DNA of 64,000 nt from Marinobacter mobilis (GCF_900106945.1 NZ_FNNE01000003.1:62001-126000); one strand, 5' to 3'; shown: positions 1-10,001, counted from the first letter of the stretch. Notes: a model not told the origin generated them from the sequence alone. Translations and numbers: made by a program.

Positions 1-2445
1 CAGGCCGCTGCCAAAGCGATCCAGCACCAGTCCAACTCCGATTTCTTTGAGCCGCTTGAGTGTGTTGGCGGTATCTGCCTGATGGTCCGACAGGATTCGC
101 TCGTCAATCTCCAGTAACAGTAATGACGGATCCAGTTTTGATTCTCGGATCGTCTGGGCAAACTGGTCGGCCAGCTGGGGATGGTTGTACTGCCTTGAGG
201 ACAGGTTAATGCGGACGCTGACGGGCTTTGAGCTCATGGCCTGAATGGCTCGGGCCTGAAGGCAGGCGTTTTGACAGATCCACTCCCCAAGTATCTGCAG
301 CTGCCCGGTCTGCTCTGCTATCTCGAGGAATTCCCTGGGCGACAACAGGCCCCGGCTGGGGTGGCGCCAGCGTAGCAGTGCTTCGAGGCCGTCAATGCGA
401 CCGCTGCGGGCATCCAGCACCGGCTGATAGTAAAGATCGAGCTCTCCTCTTGCGATGCCTTCACGTAGCTCCTGTTCCAGGGTTATCTGACGAAGCATCT
501 CCCGGTTCATGTCTTCCGAAAAAAACTGGATGTTGTTACGCCCGGCTTTTTTCGCCCGGTACATAGCCATGTCGGCACATTTCAGCAATTGCTCGTAGTT
601 GTCCGCGTCATCAGGGGCCAGGGCAATGCCGATGCTGGAGGTAACAACGATTTCTCCAGCGGGAATGCTGATGGGCTGAACCAGCACGTCGAGGATGTTT
701 CGGGCGACTTTTTCGCAGCCGTCGGCGCCACTGACCTGGTTGAGCAACACCGCAAATTCATCGCCGCCGAGGCGGCCGATGGTGTCTTCCTGGCGTACAC
801 AACTGCGTAGCCGGTTGGCAATTTCCTTCAGCAGCACGTCGCCGGCGTCATGCCCCAGCGTGTCGTTGATGCGTTTGAAATGATCGACATCAAGGCAGAT
901 CAGGGCGCAGTTTCGATGGTGGCGGAGTGCGCTGCTGATGGCCTGTTTACAGCGGTCTTCAAACAGCCGTCGATTGGCGGTATCCGTCAGCACGTCATAG
1001 TGGGCCAGGTAGTGCAGCTGGCTCTGGGAATGGCGGATCTCGGTAATGTCCTGGCCAATCATTATGACCCTGCGCTGGGACTCGTCGTAACCTGGAAGCA
1101 AGCTGAGGTTCCAGAGGATATGGTAGGTATCCCCATTGAATCCCTGCACCTGTGTTTCCAGGGTGTCCTGGCTAACGCCGACGCTGAACAGTTTCAGAAT
1201 CTTCCAGGCGAGTTCGTCCCGATGTTCAGGTTTGATGAAGGTATTGGCCAGATTCCTGCCGATGGCTTCGTCCCTGCTGTAGCCAAACAGCTTTTCCGAT
1301 GCGCTGTTCCACTGCCGAACAGTCACCTGCTCATCCACCACCACGATCGGATTGCTCGCGGTTTCAAACAGGGCGCGATAATGCCGGGATGAGCGCTGGA
1401 AGGATTTTTCGGCCTGCTGGCGGACAAAGATTTCATCCTTGAGTTCAAAGTTGGTGAGCTGCAGCTCGCGCGTGCGCTGTTCAACAATATCTTCCAGGCT
1501 ATTCTCGATCATGTCCCTGTCCCAGAGCAGAATCCGAACATAGCAGGAAACCGCGGTGATCATGGCAATCAGGGCCTCGGCAACCAGCAGGCTACTGGCG
1601 GATTCGCCACTTTCACCACTCTGAATTGCAAAGAACAAGGCTGTGGCTCCAGCAACCGTAATGCACACCATGGCTTCGGCAACACCAAAGCGGGTAGCTG
1701 CCCAGATAGTGATGGGGAAAATGAGGTAGAGGCCCTGCATTGGGCTGTTGCTGGCAATAAGTAATACAAACATCAGGCTGCTCAGCCAGAGGAGCCCTTC
1801 AAAAGAGACATGTTTGAAATGCCGGGTGAGGTGCCGGGGGTGGCCACTCATGACGACCGGGGCCACCAGCAGTGTTCCCAGGATGCAGCTGAGCCAGAGA
1901 TGAAGCAGGGTTGCCTGGGGCGTAAACGCCTGGCTGGCGCTCCATGTCAACAGAATCGTGTAGGGAAGTGCGGTCGCGAAGCTGGCGAGTGTCAGGGCGC
2001 CCAGGAACCAGAGAAAATCCCGGTACCGGAGCAGTGGAAGCTGACGCCTCCGTGCCTGACGGTAGGTCAGCCACGTGATCAGGGCGGGGAGGAGAGTGAA
2101 TACCGTGGCATTAATGAACTGAAGGAGCCCATCACTGACGTTCCCAGCCGAAAGGTACGCCGGAACCAACGCTGCTCCGAGAGAACCGGCCATGACCCCG
2201 GGAAGCGCCTTTCGGCCGCGAAGAAGCAGCAATCCAACCGCCAGCCCAGTGGGCAGCCAGGCAAAAGGGTAGGTCTGGTCGTTATTTGCGTAGAGGAGGC
2301 TGCACAGCGCCAGCAAAATAAAGCATGCCGTCTCGAGCAGCCATGCAAGTGTGTGATGTTGTGAGTCCAAATCCGTTGGTTTCTGCACGGCTTTCCATAC
2401 CTGCTCGGCGTTCGACAAAATCCTTTTGTGCCGGGTCATTCGCAT
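1..2445 (-). CDS. MASE1-PAS-GGDEF-EAL cyclic-di-GMP signalling protein (3' end cut by window)
   Basis: A large membrane-bound protein predicted to make and/or break cyclic-di-GMP. The frame is open from an ATG at 2445 to the window edge, 815 codons, so the C-terminal part of the EAL domain is missing. The N-terminal 300 or so residues are multi-pass hydrophobic and resemble a MASE1 sensor (WLPTGLAVGLLLLRG). A short coiled linker and one PAS domain follow (ALFETASNPIVVVDEQ). The GGDEF domain has an intact GRLGGDEFAVL motif and the upstream DVDHFKRINDTLGHDAGD stretch. The EAL domain starts with DGLEALLRWRHP. Both signature motifs are intact, so cyclase and phosphodiesterase activity are both possible; which dominates cannot be read here. 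A second ATG at 2439 is an alternative start. The G-rich stretch just upstream could serve as ribosome binding site. Confidence 0.9.
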   Translation of the reverse strand, partial: MRMTRHKRILSNAEQVWKAVQKPTDLDSQHHTLAWLLETACFILLALCSLLYANNDQTYPFAWLPTGLAVGLLLLRGRKALPGVMAGSLGAALVPAYLSAGNVSDGLLQFINATVFTLLPALITWLTYRQARRRQLPLLRYRDFLWFLGALTLASFATALPYTILLTWSASQAFTPQATLLHLWLSCILGTLLVAPVVMSGHPRHLTRHFKHVSFEGLLWLSSLMFVLLIASNSPMQGLYLIFPITIWAATRFGVAEAMVCITVAGATALFFAIQSGESGESASSLLVAEALIAMITAVSCYVRILLWDRDMIENSLEDIVEQRTRELQLTNFELKDEIFVRQQAEKSFQRSSRHYRALFETASNPIVVVDEQVTVRQWNSASEKLFGYSRDEAIGRNLANTFIKPEHRDELAWKILKLFSVGVSQDTLETQVQGFNGDTYHILWNLSLLPGYDESQRRVIMIGQDITEIRHSQSQLHYLAHYDVLTDTANRRLFEDRCKQAISSALRHHRNCALICLDVDHFKRINDTLGHDAGDVLLKEIANRLRSCVRQEDTIGRLGGDEFAVLLNQVSGADGCEKVARNILDVLVQPISIPAGEIVVTSSIGIALAPDDADNYEQLLKCADMAMYRAKKAGRNNIQFFSEDMNREMLRQITLEQELREGIARGELDLYYQPVLDARSGRIDGLEALLRWRHPSRGLLSPREFLEIAEQTGQLQILGEWICQNACLQARAIQAMSSKPVSVRINLSSRQYNHPQLADQFAQTIRESKLDPSLLLLEIDERILSDHQADTANTLKRLKEIGVGLVLDRFGSGL

Positions 2446-2634
2446 ATCATGCCCCCACCCGTTTCCCTGATGGGCTCCGCATTGCCATTTGACCACGGTG
2501 CTCTCCCTGATTCACGGTCAGGAAGCCCGGTAGATACTGCGCTTAAATAAAGCGCCTGCTGGGAGGAATCTGGTCCCTATGATTCCTTCCGGTCAGGCCG
2601 TGTGATTCCGGCGAGGCGGCTTGTTACCCTCAAA

Positions 2635-3483
2635 CTAGCTGATGGCATTAAGCCGCATGGACAGATCCACGGCTTTGATGTCCTTGGTCAGGGCACCAAT
2701 AGAAATATAGTCAACACCGGTTTCTGCAACCGGCACGAGAGTCTCTGAGTTAATACCCCCGGACGCTTCCAGTTTAGACGCTCCTTCGGCAAGCGCAACC
2801 GCCGTTCGCATGTCAGCCAGACTGAACTCGTCCAGCATGATGATGTCGGCGCCAGCCGCCAGGGCCTGGCGCAGTTCGTCGAGGTTTTCGGTTTCGACTT
2901 CGACCGGGCGCCCCGGTGCAATCCGGTGGGCGGCGTCGATAGCGTTGGCGATGGAGCCACAGGCGGCGATATGGTTTTCCTTGATCAGAAAGGCATCCCA
3001 AAGACCGATTCTGTGGTTAAAACAACCGCCGCAGGTCACCGCGTATTTTTCTGCCAGTCTGAGTCCCGGCAGCGTCTTGCGGGTATCCAGCAGGCGCACG
3101 CTGGTGTGGGCTACCAGCTCGGCGTAGCGGTGACAGTTGGTGGCTACCCCGGACAGGGATTGCAGCCAGTTCAGTGCCGAGCGTTCAGCGGTCAGCAGGC
3201 TTCTGGCGTTGCCGGAGACGGTGAACAGGACCTGGTTTGCGACCACCTGGTCGCCGTCGCTTACGTGCCAGTCCAGTTGAATCGATGGATCCACCTGGCC
3301 AAAAACTTCGTCTACCCATTGAGTACCGGCAATAATGGCCGCTTCCCGTGTAATGACCTGGCCGTTGGTGATTCGGTCAGCGGGAATAAGTGCGGCCGTA
3401 ATGTCGCCGCTGCCAATGTCCTCACGGAGGCTGTGTGCAACCGTTTCAATGCGGGATTGGCGAAGGGCTTCAGGGGTCAGCAT
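2635..3483 (-). CDS. nadC: Nicotinate-nucleotide pyrophosphorylase (quinolinate phosphoribosyltransferase)
   Basis: Converts quinolinate and PRPP to nicotinate mononucleotide, the step where de novo NAD synthesis joins the common pathway; cytoplasmic. The 282-residue length is normal for the family. Recognisable family stretches are [14 protein letters not shown] near the N terminus, [37 protein letters not shown], and the C-terminal barrel segments [18 protein letters not shown] and LEASGGIN. It is transcribed away from the DUF1631 gene, with a 310-bp divergent intergenic region. No other NAD pathway gene is adjacent in the window. The ATG start is not preceded by a strong ribosome binding site, but it matches the usual start of the family. 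Confidence 0.96.
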   Translation of the reverse strand: MLTPEALRQSRIETVAHSLREDIGSGDITAALIPADRITNGQVITREAAIIAGTQWVDEVFGQVDPSIQLDWHVSDGDQVVANQVLFTVSGNARSLLTAERSALNWLQSLSGVATNCHRYAELVAHTSVRLLDTRKTLPGLRLAEKYAVTCGGCFNHRIGLWDAFLIKENHIAACGSIANAIDAAHRIAPGRPVEVETENLDELRQALAAGADIIMLDEFSLADMRTAVALAEGASKLEASGGINSETLVPVAETGVDYISIGALTKDIKAVDLSMRLNAIS

Positions 3484-3793
3484 GGTTATCGTGGTCCATC
3501 ATGGCAAGTTGGGGAGTGGTGGCTGATTTTACTGCCATGCGGGGGTAACAACAAACCTGTGGTGAAGATCGCTGGATTGCAGGGTGACAAAATTCGTCAG
3601 TCCAGGTGCTGAGTGTGGTAAAACTAGGGCACAGGGATGCGGCGGTAACTGCCTAACCTGACGCAGGAATGTGACGCAGGTTTGTTCTTCACAAAAGGTG
3701 ACAAAACCTGACACAAGGTGACGGTGGCAGCATCTATGATGTGCAATGTGCTAATTTTTTCAACTGATCCCGACGGCAGATTGGAGTAGTCCC
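3484..3793. promoter_or_regulatory. Divergent nadC / DUF1631 intergenic region with phased TGAC repeats
   Basis: No gene is seen here. The stretch carries repeated TGAC-based words: TGACGCAGG starting at 3659 and at 3672, then TGAC words at 3699, 3709 and 3719, the last three exactly 10 bp apart on one DNA face. A TATGAT hexamer at 3735-3740 could be a -10 element for the rightward gene, without a good -35; the phased repeats sit where an activator would replace it. A ribosome binding site (GGAGT) at about 3783 serves the ATG at 3794. The regulatory role is inference. Confidence 0.4.
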
Positions 3794-6073
3794 ATGACTC
3801 AGGGAAACAAGGTAGTGAATCTGCAAGGCCAGAGAGTGATGGGGCAGGCGAGTCTGCCTACTGTACTGGTGCGCCTGCGGGATGTATCCGGCAAAGGATT
3901 GCGCAATGTTCTGACCCAGTTTTTTGACAGCTCTGATGATGCGTTGTTCAACCTTGCCGAGAAGGCGGACTCCAACCAGGATCAGGAAGCGTTCTTTAAT
4001 GCCATGCGGGAGCTTCGGCTGCGCCGCAAGCACATCATGGTTTCCATTCTCCAGTGGATGAGTCGCTCGTTCAATGAGATCGGTCGGTTTGATCCGGTCA
4101 TCGGAGCGACGGATCTGGAGGAATATGATCAGGACTCCCTGTCGCTGATGGATGATGCCGATCTTGAGCAAAAGGTCGCCATCGATAATCTCATTACCAA
4201 GTTGCGTACCCGAAATAAGGAAGCCCTGGGCTTATTGGCTGAACGGGTTCGTCATCTATTGCCCGGGATTCAGCTGGCAGACCGCCAGATCCCGCTCAGT
4301 CCGGAAGTCATCTGCAGTGGCTTGTCTGAGGCCTGTGGAGACCTGGATATTGACATTCGCGCCAGGCTTACGGTGCTCAAACTGTTTGACCAGCTGTTGA
4401 TCAATACCCTCGAAAAACTTTACAACGGTGCCAACCAGCTGTTGGCGCAGGAAGGCGTGCTTCCTGACCTCAAACGAGCCTCGTCAGGCGCGCGACCGGC
4501 CAACAAGGATACCGGCTACCGCAACCCGCCAATGACCGCCCGCAGCCCGTCCGACTCCGCTAGCGCACCGATGGATACTCGTACTGCCGACGCCCTTGCT
4601 GCCGCGCGCGGGCAGGCCACTTTTTCCGAACTCAGTGCATTGCTCCATCAGGGCGGACCAGGCTTGCCCGAAGGGGCAGAGGGTAGTGGCGTGGAGCTTG
4701 AAACCCCGGCGCTGATGGTGATGCTGGGGAATCTCCAGAAACCTGCAGCAGAGCGGGGGCCCACTCCGGAGGGGTCGCTGTCTGATCAGCTGAACGTCAT
4801 TTTGCGACCGTTATCCAGTAAAGGGTATTCGGTCAAGCAGGTGGATAACGACGTTATCAACCTGGTGTCGATGTTGTTTGATTTCATCCTTGAAGATCGT
4901 CAGTTGGCGCCGACCATGAAGGCGCTGATTTCCCGTTTGCAGATACCGGTATTGAAAGTTGCTCTGATTGACCAGAGCTTTTTTAATCGCGGTGGCCATC
5001 CGGCCCGTAAACTGCTCAATGAGCTGGCGCTCGCGGCCATTGGCTGGGCTGAGAAATCTGAGGGCCAGCGCGACCCGTTGAAAGACAAGATTGAGTGGGT
5101 GGTTAACAACCTGCTTGATAACTTCACCGATAACGTAGAACTCTTCAGCGAACTGCTGTTGGAGTTCAGTCATTTCATGGACCTGGACCGGCGGCGTCGT
5201 GCCCTGGTTGAGCAGCGGCTGAAAGACGCTGAAGAAGGCCGGGCATTGCAAGAGCGGGCTAAGGCCGTCGTTGATGAGGTGTTGTCATCGGTGATTCGTG
5301 ATCGCGATCTGCCTGCGCCGGTCAGTTCACTGCTGAACGAGCCCTGGCGGAAGTATCTGCAGTGGCTGATTCTGCGCAAAGGTGATGAAAGCCCGGAGTG
5401 GGCGGCTGCGGTCGAGCTGAGCCAGCGGTTGGTGTGGAGTGCAGATCCGGTGCCTTATGACGCCAATACCCGTACCGATCTGTTGCGGGCTATTCCGGGT
5501 ATTGTCGATGGCTTGCGTAAGGGCTTGCAGACCATTTCCTGGGATCCGTTCGCGACTGACAACATCATCCGTGATCTCGAGCTGGCGCATGTGGATGTTT
5601 TCCAGCGACTGGTGACCAGCACGGTTGAAACTCGCCCGGCTGAAGCCCGGCCAGCGGAGGATGTTGCGGCTCCGGTTACAGAGGCTGTTGCGGCCGTCGC
5701 AGAGCCTGCGCCTGAGCCTGAGCCGGCTCCGATAACGCCTGAGCCGGCCACTGCAGACGTTGCTGCGGTTACCCCGGCCCCGGATGAATCCTTTGAGGCC
5801 TGGCTGGCAAAAGCCGATGCCCTGCCGGTGGGGTCCTGGGTTGAGTTGACGAGCGCCGATAATCGCATTCGCTGCAAGCTGGCGGCGTTCATCAAGGCGA
5901 CGGGCAAGTTTATTTTCGTCAACCGGAATGGGGCCAAGGTGGCTGAACTCCAGCGGGAGGAATTGGCTGGGGCGCTGCAGGCGGGCGAGATTTCAATGTT
6001 GGATGATGGCCTGATCTTTGACCGGGCGCTGGAATCCATTATCGACAACCTGAGGCACAGCCGTCGGGATTGA
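3794..6073 (+). CDS. DUF1631 family protein
   Basis: A 759-residue cytoplasmic protein of the DUF1631 family, found in Pseudomonas and relatives and sometimes misannotated as thymidine phosphorylase. The biochemical role is unknown. It is mostly helical and charged. Residues 240-270 or so form a polar Ser/Pro/Ala-rich linker, and another Ala/Pro/Glu linker lies near residues 615-665 (repeated EPAPEPEPAP-like runs). The last 90 residues form a compact conserved domain (LPVGSWVELT... CKLAAFI... FIFVNRNG) that looks like a small beta-rich PilZ-like fold; that resemblance is an impression, not a match I can prove. The start has a good GGAGT ribosome binding site. It is monocistronic or the first gene before ampD, which follows 77 bp downstream. 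Confidence 0.85.
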   Translation: MTQGNKVVNLQGQRVMGQASLPTVLVRLRDVSGKGLRNVLTQFFDSSDDALFNLAEKADSNQDQEAFFNAMRELRLRRKHIMVSILQWMSRSFNEIGRFDPVIGATDLEEYDQDSLSLMDDADLEQKVAIDNLITKLRTRNKEALGLLAERVRHLLPGIQLADRQIPLSPEVICSGLSEACGDLDIDIRARLTVLKLFDQLLINTLEKLYNGANQLLAQEGVLPDLKRASSGARPANKDTGYRNPPMTARSPSDSASAPMDTRTADALAAARGQATFSELSALLHQGGPGLPEGAEGSGVELETPALMVMLGNLQKPAAERGPTPEGSLSDQLNVILRPLSSKGYSVKQVDNDVINLVSMLFDFILEDRQLAPTMKALISRLQIPVLKVALIDQSFFNRGGHPARKLLNELALAAIGWAEKSEGQRDPLKDKIEWVVNNLLDNFTDNVELFSELLLEFSHFMDLDRRRRALVEQRLKDAEEGRALQERAKAVVDEVLSSVIRDRDLPAPVSSLLNEPWRKYLQWLILRKGDESPEWAAAVELSQRLVWSADPVPYDANTRTDLLRAIPGIVDGLRKGLQTISWDPFATDNIIRDLELAHVDVFQRLVTSTVETRPAEARPAEDVAAPVTEAVAAVAEPAPEPEPAPITPEPATADVAAVTPAPDESFEAWLAKADALPVGSWVELTSADNRIRCKLAAFIKATGKFIFVNRNGAKVAELQREELAGALQAGEISMLDDGLIFDRALESIIDNLRHSRRD

Positions 6074-6150
6074 AGCCTAACGCCTGGCCATGCAGGTGGC
6101 TGGCAACGCCGTTGGGAATGTGCTTCAATTTGAGGCGTTAACCACATGCG

Positions 6151-6783
6151 TTGCTGGCAATTTCTCCAACGCTCCGGCTTTGTGGGTACGCATTGACCTC
6201 CTCAAATCGAACACCCTCGGATTTACCGGATTCCCGGCTGCGGAATACCGGACTGATTCCTGAAGCACGCTGGTGTCCGTCTCCGAATTTCGGTGAGCGA
6301 CCAGATGGCGCTACGATCTCCCTGTTGGTTGTCCATAATATCAGTTTGCCTCCGGGCCAGTTCGGTGGCGATCAGATCGAGCGTTTTTTCTGCAATCGGC
6401 TGGACCCGGCGGAGCATCCCTATTTTGAGACGATTGCGGACCTGCAGGTGTCTGCCCATGCACTGATCCGGAGGGACGGGTCCATCATCCAGTTCGTAAA
6501 CCTGAAGGAGCGGGCCTGGCACGCAGGGCGTTCAAGTTTTTGTGGTGAGGATGAGTGTAACGATTTTTCCATCGGGATTGAGCTTGAGGGTACTGATGAT
6601 ATCCCCTATACAGAATCACAGTACCGCTCGCTGGCACGTATCAGCCAGCTGGTAATGGCGGCCTGGCCGGATATCACGATCGATCGTATCGCCGGTCACT
6701 GTGACATCGCCCCGGGGCGCAAGACCGATCCCGGGCCTGCGTTCGACTGGAATCAGTTTCGCCAATGCCTCAATGCAGGCTAG
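6151..6783 (+). CDS. ampD: 1,6-anhydro-N-acetylmuramyl-L-alanine amidase AmpD
   Basis: Cytoplasmic zinc amidase that splits the anhydro-muramyl-L-alanine bond of recycled muropeptides; in many proteobacteria its loss induces AmpC-type beta-lactamase. Family features are clear: the first zinc histidine in LLVVHNISLPPGQFGG, DGSIIQFVNLKERAWHAG, the glutamate-bearing FSIGIELEGTD, and the C-terminal GHCDIAPGRKTDPGPAFDW carrying the second histidine and the aspartate ligand. The start is uncertain. The frame opens with TTG at 6151, giving about 33 residues more than the E. coli protein; a second TTG at 6193, with GTGGG upstream, would give a shorter form. No in-frame ATG lies near the expected start. 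ampE follows 18 bp downstream, the usual ampDE pair. Confidence 0.92.
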   Translation: MLAISPTLRLCGYALTSSNRTPSDLPDSRLRNTGLIPEARWCPSPNFGERPDGATISLLVVHNISLPPGQFGGDQIERFFCNRLDPAEHPYFETIADLQVSAHALIRRDGSIIQFVNLKERAWHAGRSSFCGEDECNDFSIGIELEGTDDIPYTESQYRSLARISQLVMAAWPDITIDRIAGHCDIAPGRKTDPGPAFDWNQFRQCLNAG

Positions 6784-6801
6784 TCAGGAGATAAAAAATT
6801 C

Positions 6802-7683
6802 ATGCCGCTGCTGATTTTCCTGCTGGCTTATCTGATTCGTCGACGCCTGGATGCCCTGGGGCGTTGGGATATCGCCCCTTTCTTCCGGCTTGTTTTTCAC
6901 CGTGCGGCGCCGGAGCCGGAGCCTGAGAACAGCACCACCGGGTTGTTTCTGGTTTTTGTTGCTGCGTTGCTCCTGACCGTTATGGACTGGTCCTGGGCCT
7001 CCCGTGGCTTGGCTGTAATCGGATACCCGGTGGATCTTTTTCTGCTGTTGGTGTTGATGGGCGCCCCCGGCTGGCACTCTCTGGTCAAGATATACGGCGA
7101 TGCCTGGCAGCGTGGTGACATGCAGGGTGCCTGGCACCACATCAAAGACAGTCTGCCGGCGCACGAGCGGGGTCAGGCGGGGTCACCGGATTCGATGCAT
7201 CTGTCTTTCTCCACGCAACTGCTGACAGTGGTGTTTGAGCGCTACTTCCTGATTGTGTTCTGGTACGCCGTTGGCGGTATCGGGCTGGCTGTGTTTGCCC
7301 GTGGCGTGGTGGCGCTCCGCGATCTTTGGCCTCAGCCAGCGGCCCGCTACCGGTTCGCGCTGCTTGCCGAGATTGTCTCCTGGTTGCCGGTCCGGTTGCT
7401 CTCCTTCAGTTTCGGTCTCGCGGGTGATTTTTCCGGTTGGCTGAAAGAGGGGCGTCGTTATGCCTTAACACCATCGGCAAACGCCCGTACGGTATTGTTT
7501 ACGGCAGCCAACAGTGCGCTTTCCGGCTACGCCCTGAATCCGAAACGCTTTGCCAGTCTGCATCCCGACGACTGGCTGGATTTTGGCCGTCGTAGCCTGC
7601 GGGCCATTCGGGATCTGCTCAACCGAAGTATGCTGGTCTGGGTCTGTTTACTGGCGCTGCTGGTGCTTGCCGGCTGGCTTTAG
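6802..7683 (+). CDS. ampE: AmpE-like inner-membrane regulatory signalling modulator
   Basis: Predicted multi-pass inner-membrane protein of 293 residues, related to the AmpE/CobD-like family. Hydrophobic segments lie near residues 50-70, 75-92, 150-170, 185-205 and at the extreme C terminus (SMLVWVCLLALLVLAGWL). It begins with the typical short MPLLIFLLAYLIRRRLD helix. It directly follows ampD, with which it is usually co-transcribed. The role is linked in the literature to beta-lactamase induction and cell-wall recycling but is poorly defined. A GGAGATAAAAAATTC stretch just upstream gives a plausible ribosome binding site for the ATG at 6802. Confidence 0.88.
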   Translation: MPLLIFLLAYLIRRRLDALGRWDIAPFFRLVFHRAAPEPEPENSTTGLFLVFVAALLLTVMDWSWASRGLAVIGYPVDLFLLLVLMGAPGWHSLVKIYGDAWQRGDMQGAWHHIKDSLPAHERGQAGSPDSMHLSFSTQLLTVVFERYFLIVFWYAVGGIGLAVFARGVVALRDLWPQPAARYRFALLAEIVSWLPVRLLSFSFGLAGDFSGWLKEGRRYALTPSANARTVLFTAANSALSGYALNPKRFASLHPDDWLDFGRRSLRAIRDLLNRSMLVWVCLLALLVLAGWL

Positions 7684-7762
7684 CAGGGCAGTTGAAGTCA
7701 GGAACCATGGGCATGGACGTTGAATAAAAGCGCCTTTCATAAAAAATTACAGTTTTTTGTCC

Positions 7763-7789
7763 TAAAGATTTGTCAAAATAGTGCGACAA
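7763..7789 (+). promoter_or_regulatory. Possible sigma-28 (FliA) promoter for the chemoreceptor gene
   Basis: The sequence TAAAGATT, then 11 bases, then TGCGACAA resembles the flagellar sigma-28 consensus TAAAGTTT-N11-GCCGATAA, with 7 of 8 and 5 of 8 matches and the exact spacer length. It lies about 115 bp before the GTG start of the chemoreceptor gene at 7905. Chemoreceptor genes are commonly FliA-dependent in this group. The assignment is inference from the pattern. Confidence 0.4.
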
Positions 7790-7904
7790 CTTAAGTAAGA
7801 CCCGTGAATTTGCACTGAAAATTCCAAAAAACACATCATTGAAAAGAACAATAATCAGAACATAAGGGTTCCAACTCGTTGTTGCCCATGCTGGGGGAAA
7901 ATAC

Positions 7905-9926
7905 GTGAATAGTTTTATCTATCCTGCCGTAGCGCTGATGAACCGGCTGCCGATGTTTTACAAGTTCAGCCTTATCAGTATTTTGTTCCTGCTACCGATT
8001 GGAGGGTTGTCCTATCTTGTCGTCAGTGCCCTGAACCAGTCAGTGGGCACCTTGACCCGTGAAATCGAAGGTCTGGAACATGTCCGCCAGATTGACCAGT
8101 TGCTGGACGCTGCGTATACCTACCGTGATTATCGCGCCAGCGGTAAGATCAAGAACGAGCAGGATCTGATCGCTGAGTCGGAGCAGGCGGCGGCGGCCAT
8201 CGATGAAACCTTTTCTACCCTGTTGTCAGCAAGTGCGGAATACGATGTTGACGGAAACTGGCGTCAGCAGGCTGAAAATCTTCAGTCCGAATGGGCCCGG
8301 CTCCGTACCGAAGACACCTATCTCGGCAACGTTGTACCCCAGTTCAATTACTATCAGGAATTTGTCCAGAAGGCCCGCGCTCTGCTGACGTCTACCCTGG
8401 AAATATCCGGGCTTGGCCAGGATGCCTCCCAGGAAAACCTGGTACTGCTTAAGCTCGTCAATAATAACGTTCAGAATGCACGTAGCGTCATGGGGGAGGC
8501 CCGCAGCCTGGGTATCTTTGCCTTGTTGGATGGCCAGGTTGGTTATGCCCTCAGCGAAACCCTGAACGAAGTCTACGACCAGATGACGAATGGCTACGCC
8601 CAGTTCGGGCCGGCACTGGCAGTAGCGTCCAGCGGGTTTTCGGCCGAGGCTGGTGGGGTGGTTGATGGCGCCGGCGAGAGCCTGATGGTGGTTCGCGATT
8701 CCCTGGACGTCAATGTCATCACCCCGATGCGTCCAGATATGCCATGGAGTGAGTTCAACGCTGAGGTGAGTGGTCAGCTCGGGCACTTGGGGGAACTCAA
8801 CCGGTTGGCGTTGCAGGTAGTTGAGGGGAACATCAATGGCCGCCTCAATGATGAAACCAATCAACGTACGCTGATCTTTGTGGCCCTGACGGTTGTGTTG
8901 CTGGTGGTGGTGTACCTCTATGTGGGCTTTTTTGTCTCGGTGCGCACGGCAATCGGTCGTTTCAGCCATGCGGCTCGCACCGTGGCGGCAGGTGATATGA
9001 CGGTTCGGATTGAGCTCGATAACCGCGACGAACTGGGCAGTCTGACCACCGAGTTCAATGACATGACCAGCAAGATGGCTGAACTGATCCGCTCGGTCAG
9101 TTCTACCACGGCGGATGTCGATCAGCAGGCTTCACGGGTCAACGATACGGCCGCGATGAGCAGTGAAGCCTCTGCCCGCCAGATGGACGAAACGAACCAG
9201 ATCACCGATGCGATGCAGCAGATGGTGGATGCCGTGCAGGAAGTTGCTGAAAGCGCCCTGCGAGTGTCTGACAGCGCCAATGGTGCTGAGAGGGATACCG
9301 AAACCGGTCGTGAAGTCGTGGCAGACACGGTCAGTACCATTAACCACCTGGCTGTTGAGATCAACAGTGCCGTTGAGGTGATCAATCGGGTCAGCCAGGA
9401 CAGCGATAGCATCAGCCAGGTGCTGGTAGAGATCAAGGCCATCGCTGAGCAGACCAACCTGCTTGCCCTCAATGCTGCTATCGAGGCCGCCCGTGCGGGC
9501 GAACAGGGGCGTGGCTTTGCGGTCGTGGCGGATGAGGTCCGTTCGCTGTCGCAGCGCACCCACAAGTCGACCGAAGAGATTGAGGGCATGATCTCCCGCT
9601 TGCAGAGCGGAGTGAGAGATGCTGTATCAGCAATGACCAACAGCCACCAGGTAACTGAAACCACGGTTGGTAAGTCCACCGAGGTAACGGAAGCCCTCGA
9701 TAGGATTGCCCGTGGCATCACCACCATTGTCGATATGAGCCATCAGATTGCGCAGGCCGCCGAGGAGCAGGCGGCGGTGGTCAAAAACGTCAACACCAAC
9801 GTCGAGCAGATTGGTACCCTGGGGCAGCGTACTGCCGCCAACGCCGAGGAAACCCTGGGCGCCTCCCGCGAGATGTCAGACCTTACGGCGTCACTGCAGC
9901 GGATGGTGGAAGCCTTCCGGGTCTGA
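7905..9926 (+). CDS. Methyl-accepting chemotaxis protein
   Basis: A 673-residue transmembrane chemoreceptor. It has one membrane segment near residues 22-43 and a second near 322-346 ([20 protein letters not shown]). A roughly 280-residue periplasmic region between them is all-helical and looks like a nitrate/nitrite-sensor (NIT)-type domain, though the ligand is unknown. A HAMP domain follows, then a long cytoplasmic coiled coil with the conserved hairpin tip [20 protein letters not shown] and [14 protein letters not shown], which binds CheA/CheW. No CheR-binding pentapeptide is seen at the C terminus (ends MVEAFRV). The start is GTG behind a GGGGGA ribosome binding site. It is monocistronic, with its own terminator just downstream and a possible sigma-28 promoter upstream. 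Confidence 0.95.
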   Translation: MNSFIYPAVALMNRLPMFYKFSLISILFLLPIGGLSYLVVSALNQSVGTLTREIEGLEHVRQIDQLLDAAYTYRDYRASGKIKNEQDLIAESEQAAAAIDETFSTLLSASAEYDVDGNWRQQAENLQSEWARLRTEDTYLGNVVPQFNYYQEFVQKARALLTSTLEISGLGQDASQENLVLLKLVNNNVQNARSVMGEARSLGIFALLDGQVGYALSETLNEVYDQMTNGYAQFGPALAVASSGFSAEAGGVVDGAGESLMVVRDSLDVNVITPMRPDMPWSEFNAEVSGQLGHLGELNRLALQVVEGNINGRLNDETNQRTLIFVALTVVLLVVVYLYVGFFVSVRTAIGRFSHAARTVAAGDMTVRIELDNRDELGSLTTEFNDMTSKMAELIRSVSSTTADVDQQASRVNDTAAMSSEASARQMDETNQITDAMQQMVDAVQEVAESALRVSDSANGAERDTETGREVVADTVSTINHLAVEINSAVEVINRVSQDSDSISQVLVEIKAIAEQTNLLALNAAIEAARAGEQGRGFAVVADEVRSLSQRTHKSTEEIEGMISRLQSGVRDAVSAMTNSHQVTETTVGKSTEVTEALDRIARGITTIVDMSHQIAQAAEEQAAVVKNVNTNVEQIGTLGQRTAANAEETLGASREMSDLTASLQRMVEAFRV

Positions 9927-9956
9927 TTGCAGACCCATCCTGAATGGCGCTGAAAG

Positions 9957-10001
9957 AATCCGGTTGCCGGGCTTAACCACCCCGGGGATCGGATTTTTTT
10001 T
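9957..10001 (+). terminator. Rho-independent terminator of the chemoreceptor gene, overlapping the next gene
   Basis: The outer arms AATCCG (9957-9962) and CGGATT (9990-9995) enclose further pairing (CCGGG with CCCGG), and the right arm runs into a stretch of eight T (9994-10001). It sits 31 bp after the chemoreceptor stop. From 9973 onward the same bases encode the last residues of the convergent adenosyltransferase gene. Confidence 0.6.
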
